Program-made: the position numbers and the translations under genes
The notes under the pieces: generated by a model
The model's database searches: none
Told to the model about the DNA's origin: nothing
What the model saw: the letters and a program-made list of their open reading frames with translations, nothing else
Assembly (NCBI GenBank): GCA_011605775.1
Contig: JAAOZN010000007.1
Location: 1-46,382, forward strand
Length of the DNA: 46,382 nucleotides
Reading direction: 5' to 3'
Origin: Nitrososphaerota archaeon
GTDB taxonomy: Archaea > Thermoproteota > Nitrososphaeria > Nitrososphaerales > JAAOZN01
Part shown: positions 17,304 to 24,360 of the stretch, one piece after another
Layout of the letters: each line of letters begins with the position of its first letter
How positions within the stretch are numbered: the first letter of the stretch is position 1

Positions 17304-18094
17304 TCGCCCTTCACTTTTTTAAGTAAAGTTTTCGTTTGCAGAATCTTCACACCGTTTTTGGCGAAGAAGCGATTGAGATTCTCTAAGTCACGCAGAAGAA
17401 ATTCATCTGCATTAGGGTGGTCTATGCTTACCGCAGAGCCGAAGTCAAATAAGATGACTTCACCCTTCCATTTGAAGATGTTGTATTCGGAGAGATCTGC
17501 GTGCACCAACTCCGCCCTCTGATAAAGTAGACGTATCTGCTCTATACAAAGGCGGTAATCTTTCTGTGTTACTTCTTCCACCTCTCTTAGGGTTGGGGCT
17601 GGTGTGCCGTTCTCACCTATGAACCGCATGACAAGTACGTTACGGTTCAAACCAAAAGGTTCAGGAACCTTAACTCCTGCTTCATAAGCTTCGGTTAAGT
17701 TACGGTATTCTTTTTTAGCCCAGACCTCGACTATGTCGTGTATACCTCTACCTACCTCGGCAAACCTAGGGTCACCTTCTATGTATGGTAAGCGTCTTCT
17801 AAACTCCGAAGCTACGGTCAGATAGATCTTCACAGCAACGTCTGTGCCGTCAGCCTTCTTACCCCAATAGACTCTTGACTCTTTGCCAGTCTTGACTACG
17901 CCTAAGAGTATGTGGAGCACACCCTTGTTGATAAGCTTGTAGAGCGCCATCTTGGTGCTTTTATCAAAGACATCTTCTACTACCTCGTAGTCTTCTGAGC
18001 GCTTTCTAAGGTATCTGCTCTTCTTCTCATACTCTAATATCCTTGCCCTTACCTCCTCTGGAAAATCTCCCTCGCTACTCCACATCCAGCTCAT
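17300..18094 (-). CDS. rio1: RIO1-type serine protein kinase
   Basis: This atypical kinase/ATPase is needed for late small-subunit maturation. The 264-residue product has a flexible loop GVVKTGKESRVYWGKK replacing a normal P-loop, the catalytic loop VHADLSEYNIFKW and the metal-binding FDFGSAVSIDHPN. RIO domains lack the activation and substrate-recognition segments of classical kinases, as here. It lies between aIF1A (2 nt away) and the KH gene (4-nt overlap), in agreement with a shared role in translation and ribosome assembly. Confidence 0.95.
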   Translation of the reverse strand: MSWMWSSEGDFPEEVRARILEYEKKSRYLRKRSEDYEVVEDVFDKSTKMALYKLINKGVLHILLGVVKTGKESRVYWGKKADGTDVAVKIYLTVASEFRRRLPYIEGDPRFAEVGRGIHDIVEVWAKKEYRNLTEAYEAGVKVPEPFGLNRNVLVMRFIGENGTPAPTLREVEEVTQKDYRLCIEQIRLLYQRAELVHADLSEYNIFKWKGEVILFDFGSAVSIDHPNADEFLLRDLENLNRFFAKNGVKILQTKTLLKKVKGE

Positions 18095-18096
18095 CC

Positions 18097-18408
18097 TCAG
18101 AGGTTTAGTGGTAGATACCCTTGTGATTTTAGGAGGTCTACTTGTGCTATCGTGTAGCGCCAGATGATATCTCCACGCTCATCGCTCTTAAAGTCCCAGG
18201 GTGCTACTAAGACTACATCATTATCCCTAACCCATATTCTACGCTTAAGCTTCCCTCTTATTCTACCTATCCTAGTTTTACCATCAGCGCATTTAACAAC
18301 CATAAGGTCACTTCCAAGCCTCTTAACTACTCTACCAAGTACCTCCCCTTCACTAGGATAGACCATCTCCTTTAACTCCTCTTCACTTATCACTTTCCTC
18401 TTTCCCAT
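18097..18408 (-). CDS. eif1A: Translation initiation factor aIF1A
   Basis: This factor binds the ribosomal A site during initiation. The 103-residue product has the OB fold (EGEVLGRVVKRLGSDLMVVKCADGKTRIGRIRGKLKRRIWVRDNDVVLVAPWDF in outline) and a basic N-terminus, MGKRK. GGTGAT lies close before the ATG as ribosome-binding site. It is the first gene of the topoisomerase VI operon. The leader carries a 9-bp inverted repeat. Confidence 0.95.
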   Translation of the reverse strand: MGKRKVISEEELKEMVYPSEGEVLGRVVKRLGSDLMVVKCADGKTRIGRIRGKLKRRIWVRDNDVVLVAPWDFKSDERGDIIWRYTIAQVDLLKSQGYLPLNL

Positions 18409-18422
18409 ATTTGATCACCTAA

Positions 18423-18459
18423 CTTACACCCTCTTCACAACCTCAGAGTTGGGTGTAAG
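18423..18459 (-). promoter_or_regulatory. 9-bp inverted repeat in aIF1A leader
   Basis: CTTACACCC at 18423-18431 and GGGTGTAAG at 18451-18459 are perfect complements with a 19-nt spacer. The TATA-like TTATTAATAA lies just upstream at 18461-18470, so the repeat would fall in or next to the transcript start and 5' leader. It may be a leader hairpin or a dimer-binding operator. Confidence 0.5.
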
Positions 18460-18580
18460 CTTATTAATAAGGTAGATTGGTGAGTGTATTAAACTTTTAT
18501 GAAGGTTCGCAGGTGTTGTCAGCCTAGGACCGGTCGAAAAACTTAAAATGGGGGCAAAAAGTGTTGGAAGGTATCGATAG

Positions 18581-19786
18581 TTGTGTGGAGCCTTGGCTTT
18601 ACCATTAGATAACATTCGCATCCTGGATTTATCAAGGGATTTAGCCGGCCCCTTCTGCTCGATGATTCTTGCGGATTTAGGGGCTGAGGTGATTAAAGTG
18701 GAGATTCCGGAGAGAGGTGACGAAGCAAGGTCTTGGGGACCTCCATTTATCGGCGGTGAAAGTGCGTACTTCCTCAGCGTAAACCGCAATAAGAAGAGTG
18801 TTACGATAAATTTGAAGATGGAGGAAGGTAGAGAAATTTTGTATAAGATGGTTGAGAAATCTGATGTTTTTCTGGAGAATTTCAGATGGGGTGTTGCTGA
18901 AAGACTTGGGATTCACTACGAAAAAATCAGTAAGATAAACCCGCGCATAATCTATTGTTCCATATCTGGTTTCGGTCATACCGGGCCATATAGGGATCGC
19001 CCAGCTTATGACATAATCATCCAAGGGATGAGTGGGATAATGGACATCACTGGCGAAGATAGCAGACCACCTGTTAAGGTGGGTGTGTCAATAACGGACT
19101 TAGGTGCTGGTATGTATGCGGCTATCGCCATACTCTCCGCTATCCTAGCGCGTGAAAGATCTGGAAAAGGGCAGTGGATCGACATATCCCTTCTAGATTC
19201 GGCTGTTTCATTGCTGACGAATGTTGCTGCAAACTACTTTGCTACCGGTGTGGCTCCTAGGCGCATGGGGTCAGCCCATCCGAATATCGCTCCCTACCAA
19301 TGCTTCAAAGCTGCTGATGGGAAATATTTGACATTAGCCGTTGGGAATGATGAGATTTGGAAAAGATTTTGCCGCGCTTTAGGTTTGGAAAAGCTGATCG
19401 ACGATCCAGAGTTTACAACAAACCCGAATAGGGTTCAAAACAGGGAGAAACTAGTTTCCGTGCTCAGTGAAATCTTTCTAACGAAGAAACGCGATGAGTG
19501 GGTTAAGTTTCTTTTAGAAAGGGGGGTACCTTGCGGACCAGTAAATACGTTAGAAGAAGTATTTCGGGATCCACAGATTCTTGAGAGGAACATGTTAGTC
19601 GAAATCAAGCATCCTAAGGCGGGTAAGATCAAGCAGATTGGGATACCTATTAAATTCTCGCAAATAAATTTAGATGTGCAGTCTTCACCACCGTTGCTGG
19701 GGCAGCATACGGAAGATGTTCTTAAAAATCTATTAAATATGAGCAGCCAGGAGATAAATCGGTTAAAAGAAAAGGGAGTTATTTGA
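18581..19786 (+). CDS. Class III (CaiB/BaiF/Frc) CoA-transferase
   Basis: Members move CoA between carboxylic acids via aspartyl thioester intermediates. The 401-residue product shows IRILDLSRDLAGPFCSMILADLGAEVIKVE, SVNRNKKSVTINLK, SISGFGHTGPYRDRPAYDIIIQGMSG and the YPCQ-like APYQCFKAADGKYLTLAVGN block, all family hallmarks. The likely catalytic Asp is in the VSITDLGAGMYA segment. The acid substrate cannot be read from the sequence. Start TTG 18581 is preceded by GGAAGGT; TTG 18593 is an alternative. No partner acyl-CoA enzyme is adjacent. Confidence 0.88.
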   Translation: MCGALALPLDNIRILDLSRDLAGPFCSMILADLGAEVIKVEIPERGDEARSWGPPFIGGESAYFLSVNRNKKSVTINLKMEEGREILYKMVEKSDVFLENFRWGVAERLGIHYEKISKINPRIIYCSISGFGHTGPYRDRPAYDIIIQGMSGIMDITGEDSRPPVKVGVSITDLGAGMYAAIAILSAILARERSGKGQWIDISLLDSAVSLLTNVAANYFATGVAPRRMGSAHPNIAPYQCFKAADGKYLTLAVGNDEIWKRFCRALGLEKLIDDPEFTTNPNRVQNREKLVSVLSEIFLTKKRDEWVKFLLERGVPCGPVNTLEEVFRDPQILERNMLVEIKHPKAGKIKQIGIPIKFSQINLDVQSSPPLLGQHTEDVLKNLLNMSSQEINRLKEKGVI

Positions 19787-19933
19787 CAGGGCGCTCATGG
19801 ACTTAGAGGGTTTAGAATAGGCATGTTCTTGACTAAAACAGCCCCTTCTACACCTCAGCAACATAAATAAACACCCTCCCAGACCACCAAGCTACAGATA
19901 ACCGTAATATGCATCTATAGCACCATATGGTAA

Positions 19934-20024
19934 GGGGGAAGAGGCGCAGCCCAACCAATCGACGGGCGATCTGACCTACTCAACAGGGATGACGAGTAAA
20001 GTGTTGGGTTGTGCTTCAGCCCCC
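19934..20024 (+). ncRNA. Candidate structured RNA upstream of tRNA-Ala
   Basis: A long helix forms from 19934-19955 and 20003-20024. It consists of 5 bp (GGGGG/CCCCC), a 2x2 internal loop AA/AG, then 15 continuous pairs (GAGGCGCAGCCCAAC with GTTGGGTTGTGCTTC, including four G-U pairs). The 47-nt apical part contains CUGA (19971-19974) and AUGA (19989-19992), which could form a kink-turn of the kind L7Ae binds. There is no open frame and no terminator T-run. It ends 13 nt before the tRNA, which has no clear TATA box of its own, so co-transcription is plausible. I do not recognise the RNA family. Confidence 0.5.
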
Positions 20025-20036
20025 AGCTGTAGAAAC

Positions 20037-20131
20037 GGGCCGGTAGTTCAGTGGTATGAGCAGCTGCTTAGGCTGGTGCAGACGCCCGCCTCGCACGCGG
20101 GAGGTCGGGGGTTCAAATCCCCCCCGGTCCA
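20037..20131 (+). tRNA. tRNA-Ala(CGC) with a 22-nt intron after position 25
   Basis: Acceptor GGGCCGG pairs with CCGGUCC and contains the G3-U70 wobble that identifies alanine tRNA. T-arm is GGGGG-UUCAAAU-CCCCC; anticodon arm CCCGC-CUCGCAC-GCGGG (anticodon CGC); discriminator A, CCA not encoded. Between D-stem GUUC/GAGC and the anticodon stem there are 22 extra nt (20062-20083, or shifted by one). They contain a 4-bp CUGC/GCAG helix flanked by short bulges, compatible with a bulge-helix-bulge. Removing it gives a 73-nt tRNA. Confidence 0.92.
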
Positions 20132-20309
20132 CTTATTGAAAGAGGGTTGAGTAATATGTTGTAAGCAGTAACTACTTAGAAGTAAATGAGAACGGATGCT
20201 TCAACTTCACCAGACTACCTATATTGTCACCGAACTGAACAATCCATCGCAAAATTGCCAAAAAAGAAAAGTTCTTAAATCAACTTCGGGAGAGTTAATT
20301 GAAAACCGA

Positions 20310-21293
20310 TTGCAGCAAGAGCCGGTCTCATCGCTCATCAAAATAATGCTCGCTCTAGTTGATAATATGAAGAAGAGCGGGAATCCTGTAGGTGTTTCGA
20401 AAGATAAATTATCATCTTGGGCTAGAGGGGTAGAGCAAGGCAACAGCAGTTTGGTTTTATGTACTGGCTGTGAATATCAGCTCATCCCTTATTTTCTTCC
20501 TTTGGTTGATAGAGTGAAGAAGAGCGGATTGGTAGAGAGTAAGCTGTTAGACTTTACACTTAGGTTAAAGGGCTTTGGTCTTGATTTTGTGAGCTTATTT
20601 GCATCTTTGAGCGCAAAAGATAGCGACTATTATAATGAGTTGGTGCGTAAACATCTTCTACTGTTACGTAGAGTAAAAGAAGATATCGCTTTCCTACCCG
20701 ACGAATTGTACCCTGGGACTCTACTTTACGAATTCGGTTTTCTTGAAGAGTTCGTGGAGCACGCGAAAAAGGTTTCGAAGACCTTTAAGGAGAGGGGTGT
20801 AAAGACAATCATCACGATTTCTCCTCACTCATTAGAGATGTTTAGATTGGTCTACCCTTCTTTTGTAGATGGGTTTGACTTTGAAATCGTCCATTACCTT
20901 GAGTTGCTTACAAAGTATGCTTCGAATCTGAGGCTAGCGGTCAAGGAACCTACTTCAGTTACGATACACGATCCTTGCCATCTAGCGAGGAGCATGAATA
21001 TTGTAGAGGAGCCGCGAGCGATCCTGAACTCAGTAAAGGGTGTGGAATTAAAAGAAGTGCCTTTTGCAAAGAAGCGGTGGACTACCTGCTGTGGGGCGCC
21101 GATAGAGACCTTTCTACCGATGTTAACAGAGGGTATAAGCCAGAAGCGGGTAAAAGAACTGAAGGAGAGCGGCTCAGACATCGCCTTAACCCTTTGTCCA
21201 TTCTGCCACACAAATCTAAGAAATGCTTCTTCGACCTCTGGTTTAAAGGTTATGGATTTTGTAGACTTCCTTAGCAGGTGTATAGAATCTTGA
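20310..21293 (+). CDS. LutA/HdrB-like cysteine-rich (CCG) iron-sulfur protein
   Basis: Proteins with CCG domains bind unusual Fe-S clusters or Zn in lactate oxidation (LutA), glycolate oxidation or heterodisulfide reduction (HdrB). The C-terminal repeat is complete: HDPCHLARSMN, TTCCGAPIE and LCPFCHTNL. The N-terminal repeat is weak: VLCTGCEYQ is present but the later position reads ISPHSLEMF without Cys. I start at TTG 20310 because a TATA-like TTCTTAAAT sits near 20270-20279; the frame is open back to ATG 20196, but those codons look non-coding. It overlaps the LutB-like gene by 16 nt. Its partner and substrate remain uncertain. Confidence 0.78.
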   Translation: MQQEPVSSLIKIMLALVDNMKKSGNPVGVSKDKLSSWARGVEQGNSSLVLCTGCEYQLIPYFLPLVDRVKKSGLVESKLLDFTLRLKGFGLDFVSLFASLSAKDSDYYNELVRKHLLLLRRVKEDIAFLPDELYPGTLLYEFGFLEEFVEHAKKVSKTFKERGVKTIITISPHSLEMFRLVYPSFVDGFDFEIVHYLELLTKYASNLRLAVKEPTSVTIHDPCHLARSMNIVEEPRAILNSVKGVELKEVPFAKKRWTTCCGAPIETFLPMLTEGISQKRVKELKESGSDIALTLCPFCHTNLRNASSTSGLKVMDFVDFLSRCIES

Positions 21294-22492
21294 AGGCTGC
21301 TTTTGATGAATATTATCACCGACTTATGGAAGCTTTTCAAAACGAGAGTATTGCGCTGGCTATAGAGCGTGCAACAGCATCTTACCGCAAGAATGTTACA
21401 AATGCTCTGACCAAGTACCCGCACACTGTGAAGTTGGCGAAGGAGGTTAGAAGTATCAAGGAGCGATCCGTCGATCGGTGGGAGGATCTGTTAAAGGAGG
21501 CGATGGATAACATAATCAGCAATAATGGGCAAGCATACTTTGCTAAAACAGCAGGGGATGCGAAGAAGATCATAAGCGATCTCGTAGGAAGAGAGAAAGT
21601 AGTGGTGAAGTCAAAGAGCCTTACATCAGAGGAGATTGGTTTACGTCAGCATCTAGAGTCTTTAGGAAACGAGGTCTGGGAGACGGACTTGGGAGAATTT
21701 ATAATTCAGTTGCTGGACGAGGAGCCGATGCACATACTAAGCCCAGCTATCCACGTACCGAGAGAGGAAGTGGCGAAGCTCTTCTCTAATGTTATGAAAG
21801 AGAGCATCCCAGCAGATATCCAAAAAGAAGTGGGGGCTGCTAGAAGGTTTTTGCGGAATAAATACATAAATGCTGATGTTGGGATAAGTGGTGCAAACAT
21901 CGTATCCGCTGATACTGGCGCGGTCTTCGTGCTTGAGAATGAGGGTAACGCCCGCCTCGTCACAGGCCTACCTGAAAAGCACATAGTATTGGTCGGGATA
22001 GAAAAGCTAGTTCCAACCTTAGCGGATGCTTTTAAAGTTGCTGAAGTTACATGGCGCTACGCACAATACGTCATACCATCTTATATGAGTTTAATAGGTG
22101 GTCCAAGCAAGACTGGTGACATAGAAAAGGTGATCACATATGGCGCACACGGACCCAAAGAGTACCACGTGGTTTTCATCGATAACGGGAGGAGTGAGTT
22201 AGCAAAAGACCCAGACTTAAAGGAAGCTCTTTACTGCTTGAGGTGCGGCGGCTGCATGTACGAATGCCCCGTCTTCTCACTTGTAGGTGGAAGGTTCGGT
22301 CACAAGTATTTTATAGGCTACGGTGCGGCTTGGGAGTTGGCTGTTTCTGGATTAGAATGGGCAGCACCAATAGCTTACACCTGCTTACGTTGCGACAGGT
22401 GCAAGGAGAGGTGTCCCGTCGAGATAAATACTGCCAAGATAGTCTTGAGAATAAGAAGATTGTTTGTTGATAAGTATCGCTCTTCTAAATAG
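21278..22492 (+). CDS. LutB-like iron-sulfur LUD-domain protein
   Basis: This is the electron-transfer subunit type of the LutABC lactate oxidation complex. Residues about 60-300 form the LUD domain (GISGANIVSADTGAVFVLENEGNARL is highly characteristic). The C-terminus holds two [4Fe-4S] ferredoxin motifs, CLRCGGCMYECP and CLRCDRCKERCP. GTG 21278 overlaps the previous gene; TTG 21290 is an alternative. LutC and a lactate permease are not adjacent, so the true substrate could be another 2-hydroxyacid or a quinone/heterodisulfide system. Confidence 0.88.
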   Translation: MYRILKAAFDEYYHRLMEAFQNESIALAIERATASYRKNVTNALTKYPHTVKLAKEVRSIKERSVDRWEDLLKEAMDNIISNNGQAYFAKTAGDAKKIISDLVGREKVVVKSKSLTSEEIGLRQHLESLGNEVWETDLGEFIIQLLDEEPMHILSPAIHVPREEVAKLFSNVMKESIPADIQKEVGAARRFLRNKYINADVGISGANIVSADTGAVFVLENEGNARLVTGLPEKHIVLVGIEKLVPTLADAFKVAEVTWRYAQYVIPSYMSLIGGPSKTGDIEKVITYGAHGPKEYHVVFIDNGRSELAKDPDLKEALYCLRCGGCMYECPVFSLVGGRFGHKYFIGYGAAWELAVSGLEWAAPIAYTCLRCDRCKERCPVEINTAKIVLRIRRLFVDKYRSSK

Positions 22493-22536
22493 ATAAAGTA
22501 GCACGAGACTTCGGCACTACCTTTATTAATTATCAG

Positions 22537-22550
22537 CCCTCTCTAGAGGG
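22537..22550. promoter_or_regulatory. Palindrome at the nurA transcript start region
   Basis: CCCTCTCTAGAGGG (6-bp arms, 2-nt centre) follows a TATA-like TTTATTAATTAT (22522-22533) by a few bases and ends 7 nt before the TTG start of the NurA-like gene. Its position suits a repressor site. Confidence 0.35.
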
Positions 22551-22557
22551 TAGAAGG

Positions 22558-24360
22558 TTGTCTGGTGTCATAGCAAGTAGGTTAGGGAACCAAACATCAA
22601 CCTTGGTTAAAAGCTTCACTACTAGAGCGGATAGATTAAAGGGTAGGTGCGAGTTCCAAGCTCTATTCAAACGCGCAAGTGGAGAGGAGTGGCTGGTTGC
22701 GGCGCGTAAGTTCTTTGACGCTCAAGAGGGGTTAGCCGTAGGTATAGACGGCTCTATGGACTACGATGAGCGGCTCGAGATGATTCTGTTTTATGTCTGT
22801 GCAACAGCCTATAAATGCCCTATTCGCTTCGATGGGAAGAGTATAAATGTCGGCGTGACAGCTGCTGAGCGCGACTCAAGATTTACAGCCTCTGCTGCTA
22901 TACCGCTTTGGCTTGACGATACCTCCTATACCCTTAATCCACTTACCTCAACAGATGTGGAGTTTGAATTTAAGCAAGCGTTAGACCGAATCCCATACGC
23001 TATAATGACTTTAGGCGAACTCTCACTCGCCTTAAAGACAATTAGCCAAGAAGGTGTGAAGGTACTCTTCCTCGACCGACCTCTATCAGGGACCTTCGGT
23101 CCAGCAGCAAGAGACCTTAGACTCCTTCTAAGAATAGGTACCTCAGCGTTAACCGAGATAGAGACCCAAGAGGGTAGGGTATCTATGCTCGATCTCAGCT
23201 TGGCTTCGGTGCTTGGCCCTGGAACCTTATATGTCCCTGCGCGCCCACCCTATCTACTCTATCGAGCTATACAGACTTTAATTCAGCGAGGCGAGTTGAC
23301 GAAGAGCGAATTAGCTAGGGAACTTAAGATAGGTGATGAGGAGCTTCACAGACTTGTGAAGAAGCTGAATGAGATGAATGAGCACTATAATCAGCAGCTG
23401 CTCGAAAAATGTGATCTCATGAGTATATCCCTTAAACCAGAGGTTAAGGATTATTGGGCTAGGACTAAGGCGGTGGCTGAAGCTGTTAGAAGGAGGGTCT
23501 TTGAAAGCGACGAACATCCTCTACAGCTCGATGAAGATAAGTGGCTGACCGTCCTCGACATAAACGCTGTGAACATCTTTCTAATCTACGAGCTTTTACA
23601 TCAAACACAGAAGAAGAGAGTACTAGTTATAGGTGTGACCAAAGATACCGTGGCATCAGATTTTACGAGAAGCGTAATTCCATACGCTATATCCCAGAAT
23701 ATATTGGAGAGTGGCGAAGCACCGTTGATAAGAAATGATAAAGCGTTCTTGACTGTCCTAACATCCGTTAATGAAGAGTTTATTGAAACGCCTTGGAGGA
23801 CGCTGAGTTATGATATCTGCTTCACCACGCTGGTTAAGAGCGGTGAGCAGAGAGCTCCTCTACGTGCTGCTCGAAAGATTGTCTTCAGAGAAAAGTTCCT
23901 AGTCAAGTCATATTTCCAGCTGAAGACTTTTGCGACAGATAATCGAGCACGCTCACCTGTATTCGTATATGATCGCTTTTACCACCCTGCCTTTGATGAA
24001 ACTTTCTGTAAACCTCTAAACGTTTTGTCGAGAGATAAGGTTATTCAGATAGAGCCTTATGTTGAAGACGGTGGTGTAAACCCTCTTGATAATCTAATAC
24101 TAGTTATCCTTTCGCAGTCTGATAACCCTGAAGTGCTGGAAGCCATCGGGCATAACCAGCTTCTCTACTTAGCTGATAAGGCTGTAAAGGCTGAAGTTAA
24201 CCTTATGAGGGCGATGCTTAGAGGAATCGCTGACCTTCACCTAGGAACTCTCACAAGAAAGCACCGCTACTTCTATATAGCGAAGGGATTTAGGGGCGCA
24301 AGATCTGAGATAGAGGAGAGTAGGAAAAGAGCAGCCCGAGTAGGTGGTTTGGAAGCTTGA
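22558..24360 (+). CDS. nurA: NurA-like nuclease, enlarged, with internal winged-helix region
   Basis: NurA is the 5'-3' nuclease that works with HerA in DNA end resection. This 600-residue protein is far longer than usual (about 300-450). NurA-type metal motifs are visible: VGIDGSMDYD (Asp64), VLFLDRPLSG near 170, VLVIGVTKDTVASDF near 353-367, and the C-terminal helix region NPLDNLILVILSQSDNPEVLEAIGH. A helix-turn-helix-like stretch (RGELTKSELARELKIGDEEL, about 243-262) interrupts the nuclease core. The overlap with HerA by 4 nt supports a functional pair. No mre11 or rad50 lies nearby. Start TTG 22558. Confidence 0.82.
   Translation: MSGVIASRLGNQTSTLVKSFTTRADRLKGRCEFQALFKRASGEEWLVAARKFFDAQEGLAVGIDGSMDYDERLEMILFYVCATAYKCPIRFDGKSINVGVTAAERDSRFTASAAIPLWLDDTSYTLNPLTSTDVEFEFKQALDRIPYAIMTLGELSLALKTISQEGVKVLFLDRPLSGTFGPAARDLRLLLRIGTSALTEIETQEGRVSMLDLSLASVLGPGTLYVPARPPYLLYRAIQTLIQRGELTKSELARELKIGDEELHRLVKKLNEMNEHYNQQLLEKCDLMSISLKPEVKDYWARTKAVAEAVRRRVFESDEHPLQLDEDKWLTVLDINAVNIFLIYELLHQTQKKRVLVIGVTKDTVASDFTRSVIPYAISQNILESGEAPLIRNDKAFLTVLTSVNEEFIETPWRTLSYDICFTTLVKSGEQRAPLRAARKIVFREKFLVKSYFQLKTFATDNRARSPVFVYDRFYHPAFDETFCKPLNVLSRDKVIQIEPYVEDGGVNPLDNLILVILSQSDNPEVLEAIGHNQLLYLADKAVKAEVNLMRAMLRGIADLHLGTLTRKHRYFYIAKGFRGARSEIEESRKRAARVGGLEA

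Noticed and set aside
18424-18789. Minus-strand 121-aa frame across the aIF1A/CoA-transferase gap
   Set aside because: It covers the shared promoter region and the start of a well supported CoA-transferase; its sequence has no recognisable domain.
19934-20024. SRP RNA, RNase P RNA or 5S rRNA
   Set aside because: Too short, and none of the conserved loops of these RNAs is present.
19934-20024. H/ACA guide RNA
   Set aside because: No ACA box follows the helix and no pseudouridylation pocket interrupts the 15-bp stem.
20196-20309. N-terminal extension of the LutA-like protein from ATG 20196
   Set aside because: The segment holds a TATA-like box, and its translated composition does not resemble the family; TTG 20310 fits better.
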